Positions 1-7,138 of a stretch of DNA of 34,489 nucleotides are shown one piece after another; position 1 is the first letter of the stretch; each line of letters opens with the position of its first letter. The DNA is from CAZHZT01 sp964537285 (GTDB lineage Bacteria > Bacteroidota > Bacteroidia > Chitinophagales > Saprospiraceae). The DNA is taken from assembly GCA_964537285.1 (NCBI GenBank), contig CAZHZT010000058.1:1-34489 (forward strand). Reading direction: 5' to 3'. The notes under the pieces were generated by a model. It was not told the origin of the DNA, made no database searches, and saw nothing but the letters and a program-made list of their open reading frames with translations. The position numbers were made by a program, and so were the translations under genes.

Positions 1-8
1 ATGATGTG

Positions 9-63
9 CTTCCGCTACGCGGAAGTTGGTCTCTATATCTAATAACCCTGGGAGACCCCAGGG
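9..63. repeat. Two GC-rich hairpins in non-coding DNA
   Basis: Two perfect short inverted repeats lie next to each other: CTTCCGC (9-15) with GCGGAAG (19-25) around a 3-nt loop, and CCCTGGG (46-52) with CCCAGGG (57-63) around a 4-nt loop. Neither is followed by a T-run on either strand, so they do not look like terminators. They resemble dispersed REP-type intergenic repeats, but only one copy is visible here. Confidence 0.5.
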
Positions 64-73
64 CTACGATCAG

Positions 74-96
74 GCAGGCCTAACGGCCTGCTTTTT
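74..96 (+). terminator. Rho-independent terminator for rightward transcription
   Basis: A 7-bp perfect stem, GCAGGCC (74-80) and GGCCTGC (85-91), with loop TAAC is followed directly by TTTTT. The T-run is on the plus strand, so it would end transcription entering from beyond the left edge. It could also insulate the leftward cluster from a convergent neighbour. Confidence 0.65.
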
Positions 97-310
97 GTTC
101 TTAAAGCGTTTACCAAGTGAAATAATCTAGAACCAATATTTTAATATTTTGGAACTTAGGTTCCAGAGTAATTAACTATAACTTAATTAAATAAGTTTCA
201 GGTGTACTGTGTTTTTTAGGAAGTGCTGGTTGTTAGTATAGCCTTGATTATTACTTGGTCCGATTTACTTGGCGGGCTAAGGCTCGAGACTATACCAATA
301 GTACTTTTAA

Positions 311-380
311 AAATAAACCGGTATTTTCGATTTAACCGGGTTAAAATGAAAGGCAGCTTAGATTTTAACCTGGTTAAAAT
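311..380. promoter_or_regulatory. Tandem palindromic operator-like sites
   Basis: TTTAACC-G-GGTTAAA (331-345) and ATTTTAACC-T-GGTTAAAAT (362-380) are two perfect palindromes sharing the core AACCnGGTT. Their centres (338 and 371) are 33 bp apart, about three helical turns. A degenerate third half-match, AACCGG, lies at 316-321 inside an AAATA/TATTT frame. This arrangement is typical of repressor-binding sites. No convincing gene start lies beside them within the window, so the regulated gene may be beyond the left edge. The open frame spanning them (223-459, plus) has no recognisable protein features and is not called. Confidence 0.4.
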
Positions 381-471
381 AATAATTTCTTTGATGCAAT
401 GCTCTAATCCTAACGAACTGAAGCTTCTTGCTTGCCTGCGGCTGAAGCTGACAGGCTAAGTTATGTTGCCG

Positions 472-1467
472 CTAGTGCGGCTTGGGCTGTTTGCCGTTTC
501 TGGTATTAAAAGGATGCTTGCTTGGAGGTAGTTTCGCCAACGCATGTGCTTGCTCATCCCAGCCGATAGGTTCACTGTTGCGAATTTGATAAACAATTTC
601 AATTGATTTCTCAGCTATTTCCAGGGCAAAGCCTTTCCCGTCGAGAATATCCTGATAGCTCAATGTATGCAGATCCGTGAAGCCACCACTGAATTCCACT
701 TCTTTACCATCGATTGTAATGGAACGAAAAGTACGTGCTCCGGAAACTTTTACAGCATCTGGTAAGGTATCGTAATTGATACTTAAAAACCATTTCACAC
801 GTGCTTTTTTTAGCTCTATGTATCCTGAAGCCCGATCATGAGCATGTAGATGTACTTTATGCTGCTTGATGTCTCCGAACAGCCAGTTGAGCATATCAAA
901 AAAATGAATACCAATATTGGTAGCGATCCCTCCTGATTTTTCCAAACTAGCTTTCCAGCTTGCATAATACCAGTTGCCTCGAGAAGTAATATACGTAAGA
1001 TCGACTTCGAAAACCTTTTCAGGGGGAGATTGGTCAATCTCTTCTTTTAAGGCCCTCAAAGATGGGTGGAGCCGAAGTTGTAAGATAGTGTAGACCCGAC
1101 AGCCAGATTCTTTTTCCAGGTCTTTCAAGGTGGCTACGTTCCAGGGGTTGAGTACCAGTGGTTTTTCACAAATGACATTACAACCTAAACGCAAGCCAAA
1201 ACGTATGTGGGCATCATGCAGGTAATTCGGAGAACAAACCACCAGATAATCCAGCTTTTGCCCATTGCGAATCAATTTACTGAGATGCCGGTCGAAGCGC
1301 TCGAATTCTGTAAAAAAAGCAGCATTGGGAAAATAACTGTCAATGATGCCAACGGAGTCATTTTTATCCAGACAAGCCACCAGTTGGTGGCCCGTTTCTT
1401 TAATGGCTTTCATGTGACGCGGAGCCACATAGCCCCCAGCTCCTATAAGTGCGAACCTTTTGCTCAT
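472..1467 (-). CDS. wlbA: Gfo/Idh/MocA dehydrogenase, WlbA/WbpB type
   Basis: Predicted 331-residue NAD-dependent oxidoreductase of the WlbA/WbpB group, which oxidises C3 of UDP-GlcNAcA on the route to UDP-2,3-diacetamido-2,3-dideoxyuronic acids (family knowledge). Visible features are the Rossmann start with GAGGYVAPRH (residues 9-18), the catalytic EKPL (101-104), RLHP (132-135) and GGIATNIGIHFFD (179-191). The first segment is strikingly WlbA-like, including the NDSVGIIDSYFP stretch. The start is placed at the ATG at 1467, which shares an ATGA overlap with the stop of the upstream glycosyltransferase; the open frame runs ten codons further but the overlap and Rossmann position favour 1467. 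It ends in TAG. The partner genes wbpA, wbpD and wbpE are not seen intact here, although an aminotransferase fragment lies at 30.4 kb. High confidence in family, good in substrate class. Confidence 0.9.
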   Translation of the reverse strand: MSKRFALIGAGGYVAPRHMKAIKETGHQLVACLDKNDSVGIIDSYFPNAAFFTEFERFDRHLSKLIRNGQKLDYLVVCSPNYLHDAHIRFGLRLGCNVICEKPLVLNPWNVATLKDLEKESGCRVYTILQLRLHPSLRALKEEIDQSPPEKVFEVDLTYITSRGNWYYASWKASLEKSGGIATNIGIHFFDMLNWLFGDIKQHKVHLHAHDRASGYIELKKARVKWFLSINYDTLPDAVKVSGARTFRSITIDGKEVEFSGGFTDLHTLSYQDILDGKGFALEIAEKSIEIVYQIRNSEPIGWDEQAHALAKLPPSKHPFNTRNGKQPKPH

Positions 1468-2177
1468 CGACTGAACAAATTGTACTTCAAAATGCAATAG
1501 ATTGCCCTAAAACCATCGCGCCAGCCAATCTTTTTCCCGTCTTCATAGGTTCGGCCATAATAAGCAATCCCCACTTCATAGATCCGGACTTTAGGAATTC
1601 GGGACATTTTGGCGGTTACCTCTGGTTCAAAGCCAAAGCGCTGCTCTTTCAAATCCAGGCTTTGAATGATTTTGGTGTCAAAAAGCTTGTAACAAGTTTC
1701 CATGTCCGAAAGATTGAGGTTGGTGAACATGTTACTCAAAAATGTCAGGAACTGGTTCCCGATCGTATGCCAGAAAAAGAGAATGCGATGGGGTTTACTA
1801 CCCTTAAAACGCGAGCCGTACACCACATCCGCCTGACCGTCGAGCACAGGCTGAAGAAGGAGGTTATAATCCTGGGGGTCGTACTCCAGGTCGGCATCCT
1901 GAATGATAAGGTAATCGCCGGTTGCCTTGGATATACCCGTATGTAATGCAGCGCCTTTGCCTTTATTAACTTTGTGCTCGTAATATTGAATATTCAGCTC
2001 GGCATTCTGGGCCATATAGTTTTCAATGGCTTCTTTAGTATTATCCTTAGAGCAATCATTGACTATGATGACCTCCTTTTGAATGTTACCGATCAATTTC
2101 ACGTCCCTTACCTTATCAAGAATAAGATGAATGGTAGGACCTTCGTTGTATGCAGGTATGACTATTGAAAGAACCAT
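1464..2177 (-). CDS. GT2 glycosyltransferase, DPM1/polyprenyl-phosphate type
   Basis: A 237-residue GT-A fold family-2 glycosyltransferase. It begins with SIVIPAYNEG, has a nucleotide-binding NDCSKDNT (40-47) and the metal-binding DADLEYD (94-100), and ends with the compact C-terminus usual in dolichol-/undecaprenyl-phosphate mannosyltransferase-like proteins. No transmembrane C-terminal extension is present, so it resembles the short soluble DPM1-like form. Such enzymes move a sugar from a nucleotide donor to a polyprenyl phosphate on the cytoplasmic face of the membrane (family knowledge). Its stop overlaps the wlbA start as ATGA, so the two are likely translationally coupled. Upstream is a repeat-rich gap and a truncated GT4, so it is unclear from which promoter it is read. 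The sugar substrate cannot be told. Confidence 0.88.
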   Translation of the reverse strand: MVLSIVIPAYNEGPTIHLILDKVRDVKLIGNIQKEVIIVNDCSKDNTKEAIENYMAQNAELNIQYYEHKVNKGKGAALHTGISKATGDYLIIQDADLEYDPQDYNLLLQPVLDGQADVVYGSRFKGSKPHRILFFWHTIGNQFLTFLSNMFTNLNLSDMETCYKLFDTKIIQSLDLKEQRFGFEPEVTAKMSRIPKVRIYEVGIAYYGRTYEDGKKIGWRDGFRAIYCILKYNLFSR

Positions 2178-2238
2178 ATAATTTTTTTACAAAAGGCAGT
2201 GTATTTTTAGTTTTAAAGGCGAAGATAAAAAATTAATA

Positions 2239-2302
2239 CGGTCAACGGTCAACGGTTAAGGGTTAACGAAAATTAAATTCGTTGACCGTTCCCCGTTGAC
2301 CG
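2239..2302. repeat. Inverted GGTCAACGG intergenic repeat
   Basis: CGGTCAACGG (2239-2248, partly repeated to 2255) pairs with CCGTTGACCG (2293-2302; a further GTTGACCGTT lies at 2281-2290). The words resemble the GGTTAACGG units at 5223-5254, so this is one copy of a degenerate intergenic repeat family. The last dozen codons of the truncated GT4 frame are written in this repeat. Confidence 0.6.
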
Positions 2303-2718
2303 TTTACTGTTTTCAAAATACCCAACATCTCCTCCGCTAAATGTTCTCTTTTAAAATCATGAGCCATCCGTCGGCAGCCTTCCTGACAGCGACGATACAA
2401 ATCCTTATCAGAGCGAAACTTTTGTACCCCATCCAGAAATTCTACCTCATTCTCGGGTTCAAAGCAAATTCCTGCACCATAAGATTGGATGATTTCCTTA
2501 GATTCACCTTCTACCCCTAATAAAATAGGTTTCTCCATGGCCGCATTTTCGAAAATTTTAGAAGGAATTACAGTCTTGAAAGTATCCGACTTTTTTAGAG
2601 GTACCAAAGCTACATCAATTATGCTTATGTATTGGCCGATCTCGCTTTTGGGAACCGGGTCGAGCATAGTCACATTGGTAAGGCCTAATTCTTTTTTTAG
2701 TTTTACCAGTTTTTCTTT
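2263..2718 (-). pseudogene. C-terminal fragment of a WbuB-like GT4
   Basis: This frame encodes only the last third of a family-4 glycosyltransferase. From about codon 265 of the intact gene at 3992-5209 it matches almost residue for residue, with long identical DNA runs (for example roughly 2420-2505). It contains the sugar-nucleotide binding stretch VIPSKIFENAAMEKPIL. Homology begins at about 2718, directly after an in-frame TAA, and 32 bases later the stop codon of the ATPase gene appears, so the N-terminal two thirds are missing. The best internal starts are a GTG at 2673 or the ATG two codons later, but a product lacking the acceptor domain should be inactive. The C-terminus diverges where it runs into the inverted repeat. 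Read as a relic of a duplicated glycosyltransferase truncated at the ATPase insertion. Confidence 0.85.
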
Positions 2719-2750
2719 TTAACCCGACTAAACGCAAACTAATCAGGTAC

Positions 2751-3905
2751 TTAAAGCTTGTTAAGCCTATCAGTAAGTTCTTTAATAGAAACAACATCCA
2801 CATTCGGTGCCATGGGATAGCCCTCTTCAACCGGGCAAACCACCCACAATTTATCAATTTGCGTATCTTTCATGGCTGAATAATTACCTTTGGTGAGCTT
2901 TGGAGCTTTTGTTGCCTTACATTCTACTCCAATTCTGTTACTGCCCGACTTTAGGATGAAGTCAATTTCTTGTCCATTGCTAGTTCGGTAAAAAGAGACC
3001 TCCAAATCCGTATGGATGTTGGTCACATTAGCCAGAACTATGGTTTCCCAAAGTGAACCAAAAGTGGGGTGGCCAGCCGCTTGTTCATAATTCTTCAAAG
3101 AAAGTAAAGCCGTAAGGATTCCTGTATCTGTCAAATAAATTTTTGGAGATTTTACCAAGCGTTTCTTGGTATTTTCTTCAAAGGGAGGCACTTGTTTGAG
3201 CATGAACGTCCCTTCCAGCAAATCGATGTATTTCCTAATGGTCGTATGGCTTACCCCAAGAGAACTGCCCAATTGGCTAAGGTTAGCGGTTTGGCCGTTA
3301 GAATGAGCCAACATTTGCCAAAGCCGGCGCATGGTGGTTGGTGTAAACCCTGCAAATTGAAGCAGGTCTCGTTCCAGGAAAGTTGTAATAAAGTCTCTCC
3401 TCCATTCATAAGAATCTAGGTCATTTTCCGAAAGGAAACTTCTTGGAAAACCTCCTTTGGATAAATACTGCTCAAGCGTGCTAATAGCGTTTAATTCTTG
3501 CCAAACAAAAGGGCTTAGATATTTAAAGCTGATGCGACCGGCAAGTGTTTCCGAACTTTGTTTAATTAAATCTCTTGAAGCAGAGCCTAATATTATGAAC
3601 ATGCCGTTTTTGCCATTGGCGTCAATAAGACTTCTTAAAACTGGAAATAATTCAGGAAAGCGTTGGATTTTATCCAAGCATACCAGTTTATTTGCCTGCG
3701 TACCTAAAAACCACTCCGGATCTTGAAGTTTTTGAATGTCGGAGGGCCGCTCAAGGTCAAGATAAAGCGAGGGTTGGAAATCTTGGAGTATCTTTTGGGC
3801 AAGCGTGGATTTACCACATTGCCTTGGACCCAAAATGGCTGTCGCAGGGGTTCGGGTTAAGGCCGTTCGAATACTGGATTCTAAAATTCTAGGGAGATAT
3901 GTCAT
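2751..3905 (-). CDS. AAA ATPase with C-terminal DUF4143 nuclease-like domain
   Basis: A 384-residue protein of the AAA_14/DUF4143 family, common and often multicopy in Bacteroidota and archaea, with no established function. The N-terminal ATPase has Walker A GPRQCGKST (26-34) and a Walker B region reading LVCLDKIQ (74-81), where the family norm is LDEIQ: the catalytic glutamate is a lysine (codon AAA). A GSASRDL sensor-like stretch follows. A helix-turn-helix-like segment (NLSQLGSSLGVSHTTIRKY) precedes the DUF4143 domain, whose EIDF...VECKA matches a PD-(D/E)XK nuclease core. The ATG at 3905 is chosen because the family begins just before this point and a perfect palindrome lies four bases upstream; the frame is open further upstream without homology. 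It interrupts a duplicated glycosyltransferase and is unrelated to polysaccharide synthesis, so it was probably acquired. Confidence 0.88.
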   Translation of the reverse strand: MTYLPRILESSIRTALTRTPATAILGPRQCGKSTLAQKILQDFQPSLYLDLERPSDIQKLQDPEWFLGTQANKLVCLDKIQRFPELFPVLRSLIDANGKNGMFIILGSASRDLIKQSSETLAGRISFKYLSPFVWQELNAISTLEQYLSKGGFPRSFLSENDLDSYEWRRDFITTFLERDLLQFAGFTPTTMRRLWQMLAHSNGQTANLSQLGSSLGVSHTTIRKYIDLLEGTFMLKQVPPFEENTKKRLVKSPKIYLTDTGILTALLSLKNYEQAAGHPTFGSLWETIVLANVTNIHTDLEVSFYRTSNGQEIDFILKSGSNRIGVECKATKAPKLTKGNYSAMKDTQIDKLWVVCPVEEGYPMAPNVDVVSIKELTDRLNKL

Positions 3906-3909
3906 TTTT

Positions 3910-3942
3910 ATGCAAATTGAAACTTTAAGTTTCAATTTGCAT
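3910..3942. promoter_or_regulatory. Perfect 33-bp palindrome before the ATPase start
   Basis: Left arm ATGCAAATTGAAACTT (3910-3925), centre T, right arm AAGTTTCAATTTGCAT (3927-3942). The arms match perfectly over 16 bp and the element ends four bases before the ATPase ATG. It could be an operator bound by the ATPase's own HTH-like region, a leader hairpin covering the start codon, or the recognition end of a mobile cassette. The sequence alone does not decide. Confidence 0.6.
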
Positions 3943-3991
3943 AAAAAATAGGATATTTGCAAGTCAGGTTTTTTATTAGGGAAGCAAGCTT

Positions 3992-5209
3992 CTATGCTTT
4001 TTTAACGGTTCTTATTACGTTTAGCATTTCATCCGCCAATCGTTCGCGTTTAAAATCATGGGCCATACGACGGCAACCTTCCCGACAGCGACGATACAAA
4101 TCCTTATCAGAACGAAGCTTTTGTACCCCATCCAGAAATTCTACCTCATTCTCGGGTTCAAAGCAAATTCCTGCACCATAAGATTGGATGATTTCCTTAG
4201 ATTCTCCTTCTACACCTAATAAAATAGGCTTTTCCATGGCCGCATTTTCAAAAATCTTGGAAGGAATAACTGTTTTGAACGTATCTGACTTTTTTAAAGG
4301 AACCAAGGCGGCATCGATAATGCTAATGTATCTCCCTATTTCTTCTTTGGGGACAGGATCGTGCATGGTAACATTTTTCAGTTGGAGTTGATCTTTTAAT
4401 TTTAGCAAATTCTCTTTTTCTGCTCCACCGCCAATGAAAAAGAAGTGAATGTCTGGATCATTGACTTTGTTAGCGCAATGCAGTATGAAATCGAGTTTGT
4501 GCGCCATGCCATGGGTGCCAATGTAGCCTATGATGAATTTATTTTGAAGACCAAGTGCCTTCATTATCGCTTCATCTTTAGGCATAGGCTCAAAGCGTTC
4601 TATTCTGACGCCATTTTTTATAACCTGAATTTTCCCCGGGGTGATGCCACGCTTACTAATATTTTCCTTAAATGCATCCGTTACGACCACTAATTGATCT
4701 GATTTGCGATATAGATGCATTTCCAATTTTTCCAGCCATTTAATGGCGCGGCTTTCTTCCTTCATGGCATCTACAGCTTTAATAGACTCGGGCCATAGGT
4801 CCCTGACTTCCATGATCCATGGTTTCCGCTTGAGCAGTGAAGCTCCATAACCACTAACAGCAGCAAAGAACTGGGGGGAAGTAGCAATTATTACATCTGC
4901 TTTCGTAAACAAACTGGCGAATAGCGAGGTAATGGAAAAGCTCAGATAATCGGCTATTCGCCTGGAAAAGCCTTTATTAGCAGCAATATAACTCCACACC
5001 CGAATGACTTTGATGCCATCCATTTCTTCTTTTTGGTAGAGTTTGTTGCGGTAGCCCTCGTAAACTTTCCCATGCGGGAAGTTCGGAACGCAGGTGATAA
5101 CCGTCACCTTGGCTCCTTGTTGGATCCAGTGCATGCAATGCTCATAGGTGCGAGTGGCCGGAGCATTGACTTCTGGAGGAAAATTGTCGGAAATAAATAA
5201 TATTTTCAT
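3992..5209 (-). CDS. GT4 glycosyltransferase, WbuB-like
   Basis: A full-length 405-residue GT-B fold family-4 glycosyltransferase resembling WbuB, a putative FucNAc transferase of O-antigen clusters. The N-terminal acceptor domain shows ISDNFPPEVNAPATRTYEH, CVPNFPHGKVYEGY and MEVRDLWPES (133-142); the linker reads VIKNGVRIERF (196-206); the donor domain has IGYIGTHGMAHKLD and VIPSKIFENAAMEKPIL (314-330). It acts at the cytoplasmic membrane on lipid-linked intermediates (family knowledge). The start ATG at 5209 is where the family begins; the stop is TAG. A repeat-rich gap of about 150 bases separates it from the heparinase-like gene upstream. Its 3' third is duplicated at 2263-2718, on the other side of the ATPase gene. 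The donor sugar is not determinable. Confidence 0.92.
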   Translation of the reverse strand: MKILFISDNFPPEVNAPATRTYEHCMHWIQQGAKVTVITCVPNFPHGKVYEGYRNKLYQKEEMDGIKVIRVWSYIAANKGFSRRIADYLSFSITSLFASLFTKADVIIATSPQFFAAVSGYGASLLKRKPWIMEVRDLWPESIKAVDAMKEESRAIKWLEKLEMHLYRKSDQLVVVTDAFKENISKRGITPGKIQVIKNGVRIERFEPMPKDEAIMKALGLQNKFIIGYIGTHGMAHKLDFILHCANKVNDPDIHFFFIGGGAEKENLLKLKDQLQLKNVTMHDPVPKEEIGRYISIIDAALVPLKKSDTFKTVIPSKIFENAAMEKPILLGVEGESKEIIQSYGAGICFEPENEVEFLDGVQKLRSDKDLYRRCREGCRRMAHDFKRERLADEMLNVIRTVKKA

Positions 5210-5222
5210 AATAAACTTTTTG

Positions 5223-5367
5223 CGGTTAACGGTTAACGGGAAACGGTTAACGGGAAATTAGCCGTTAGCCGGTAGCCCGTGGCCAAGTTGTTTGTGGCCT
5301 GTAGCCGCCTACGGCCTAATCGCCTACGGGCCATCGCCCACCGCCTACGGCCTAATCACCTACGGGC
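5223..5367. repeat. Degenerate intergenic repeat array
   Basis: The gap starts with three GGTTAACGG-type units (5223-5254). It then carries a 27-bp direct repeat with one mismatch at 5305-5331 and 5341-5367 (CCGCCTACGGCCTAATC, then G or A, then CCTACGGGC), a 36-bp period. The second copy overlaps the last three codons of the heparinase-like gene. The same words (CCTACGGGC, TAGCCCGTAG) recur at 7014-7137 on the other side of that gene. Confidence 0.7.
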
Positions 5368-6958
5368 TAACTACAATAGTTTTTAAAGATTCTTTAAAAG
5401 AAACAACGACCATAAGTGCATCCATCCGCTTATTAAACCCGACAACTAAATCAAAGCTTTTTATCTGAATTCGATCAGCTCCCTCAAACCGTAATTTCCC
5501 CAGAGGAGTAATAACTTCTTCATCTTGTATATGTAAAGCTACATTAGAATAAAAATGAAAATAAGCTTTGCTGTTAAAATTACGTGTTTTCTTGTCCGTT
5601 TTTTGAACAATATCAAAAATTTCTATACCATTTTCCAGCCGGGTGAACGTTCGCTGATGTGTAATCTTTTTATTTTGAAAAGTGTGATATCTGGCATTAA
5701 TTACATTTGAAGTATCCTGCTCAACCTTTGGGTATACTCGTCTTCCCACCCTAAATCCTCCCCATATTTCCGATTGTTCCCAATCTTCAATCTGGACTGT
5801 ATTATGAGCAGAGGTGCTCCGTTCATCTTGTCTTAAAGCATTCTTTTCATAGGTAGAGGTTCCTCTATCCACAATAAATGGCTTTCCATGGGCATGAAAT
5901 GCAAAGCTAAACATATCACAATGCGCATGCCCCGGGATGTAATCCGGGCCGATGGGGCCAACATCGATAATACAAGTATACGTATTCCCTTCCCAACGGC
6001 GGTAACCACTTTCTGATAAAGAAGTAGTTCCCGGAGCAATATCCAATCTTTGAGCATAATTTATCAACTCAATCGTTTGAGGAGCGATGCCCGGAGCGGC
6101 GTCATTAAACATAGGAATGCTTCCATCTTTAAAAGACATAGCTTGTAGCCATCCCAGCATCCTTTGTGCGAATACCGTCAGCTTTAAGTTCAAATCATCT
6201 TTAAACGCTTGCTGATGTTGTAATAAATTAATAACATCCAGCAATCGAAACAACAATGTTTGATGATACATTGGGCTCAGTTCAAAATGGCCTCCATCCG
6301 GCAGGATTTGTTCTTTCAACTCCTGCAAAAGTAATTTTTTAGCCTTTTTATAACCTGAATGATCTTCAAAAAAACAAGCTCCAAAGACCAGAGCGAAGGC
6401 ATTTTCTAATAAATGATTGCCCAATAAATGATATTCCGGGTTTTTCCATAACATTTGATATTGGGCAAACAAAGACTGTTGAATTAGTTTGTCCTTTACC
6501 TCAAAACGATACAAAAACTTGATCCAGTTGATTAGCCTTAACGAAATAGGGTAGGGTTCCAGTCCATCTTTTAAGCCAGTCATAGCAAGTATATACTGCC
6601 TGATGAGGTCTAAACCCTCCTCTTTCCCCATTCCTTTCTGATTTAAAAAATCAAAATAGTTGAGGTTGTAGGTCCACAACTTACCATTGCCGGAAAAATT
6701 CCAATCTATTTCATTTTTAAAGCTTTGGGCTTGGTTGAGGAAAGTGAAAGAGTAGGGGAGAGGTCCCTGAAATGAAGCCTTCTCCGGAATGCTTTCAAGG
6801 AGCAAAGGGTAAGGAGCAACTTTAGAAGGCATTAAACTGAAAGCAGGCTTTCGACCCGTCCATTGCTGCCATTTTCGCTTCCAAATATAAAAAAGCCGAT
6901 AACGGATTTGTATCGGCTTCAGATGTTTAATAGTGTGGTAAAGTTTTTTTGCAGTCAA
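5360..6958 (-). CDS. Heparinase II/III-like protein of EPS clusters
   Basis: A 532-residue protein of the heparinase II/III family, the kind found in bacterial polysaccharide gene clusters. The opening LYHTIKHLKPIQIRYRLFY is the usual start of these proteins and supports the TTG start at 6958; no ATG exists upstream in frame and the next ATG would remove 42 residues. The alpha-toroid part carries NHLLENA (181-187) and HFELSPMYHQ (224-233); the beta-sandwich part carries GHAHCDMFSF (343-352) and SAHNTV (383-388). No signal peptide is evident, which is odd for a polysaccharide lyase and suggests a cytoplasmic or unconventionally located role. It sits between a two-domain oxidoreductase and a WbuB-like GT4, a grouping I recall from other EPS clusters. 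Uronate elimination is a family expectation, not shown. The 3' end is written inside an intergenic repeat. Confidence 0.88.
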   Translation of the reverse strand: MTAKKLYHTIKHLKPIQIRYRLFYIWKRKWQQWTGRKPAFSLMPSKVAPYPLLLESIPEKASFQGPLPYSFTFLNQAQSFKNEIDWNFSGNGKLWTYNLNYFDFLNQKGMGKEEGLDLIRQYILAMTGLKDGLEPYPISLRLINWIKFLYRFEVKDKLIQQSLFAQYQMLWKNPEYHLLGNHLLENAFALVFGACFFEDHSGYKKAKKLLLQELKEQILPDGGHFELSPMYHQTLLFRLLDVINLLQHQQAFKDDLNLKLTVFAQRMLGWLQAMSFKDGSIPMFNDAAPGIAPQTIELINYAQRLDIAPGTTSLSESGYRRWEGNTYTCIIDVGPIGPDYIPGHAHCDMFSFAFHAHGKPFIVDRGTSTYEKNALRQDERSTSAHNTVQIEDWEQSEIWGGFRVGRRVYPKVEQDTSNVINARYHTFQNKKITHQRTFTRLENGIEIFDIVQKTDKKTRNFNSKAYFHFYSNVALHIQDEEVITPLGKLRFEGADRIQIKSFDLVVGFNKRMDALMVVVSFKESLKTIVVSP

Positions 6959-7013
6959 TGGAAAAACGGAATTTTCTTTGTTTTTGCTAAATGTTAGATT
7001 TTAGAAAATTGCT

Positions 7014-7137
7014 CGTAGGGAAATAGCCCGTAGGGAAAATAGCCCGTAGGCGGTAGCCGATAGCCCGTAGAGCTTTATGGCCGTAGGCCATAAGCCAAAT
7101 TGCCTACGGGCTATCGGCCACGGGCTACCGGCTATTA
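7014..7137. repeat. Palindromic intergenic repeat array
   Basis: The gap between the heparinase-like and oxidoreductase genes is built from TAGCCCGTAGG words on the left and their inverse CCTACGGGCTA on the right. A perfect inner palindrome, TTATGGCC (7075-7082) and GGCCATAA (7086-7093), sits around GTA. The whole could fold into one long hairpin. Words are shared with the array at 5223-5367, so the heparinase-like gene is bracketed by related repeats. Confidence 0.7.
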
Positions 7138-7138
7138 A

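Noticed and set aside
223..459. A 78-codon plus-strand open frame in the left non-coding region
   Set aside because: It has no family resemblance, starts with TTG/CTG-like context and runs through the palindromic sites; likely chance.
421..471. Possible terminator hairpin after wlbA (GCCTG/CAGGC)
   Set aside because: The stem is interrupted and no T-run follows on the minus strand.
1449..1946. A 165-codon plus-strand frame opposite the GT2 gene
   Set aside because: It mirrors a well-supported minus-strand GT2 gene and has no domain features.
2615..2857. An 80-codon minus-strand frame spanning the GT4 fragment and ATPase end
   Set aside because: It is an out-of-frame reading of two other genes; the homologous frame is 2263-2718.
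5223..5367. Repeat arrays considered as a CRISPR array
   Set aside because: Units are of unequal length, degenerate and without unique spacers; no cas genes are present.
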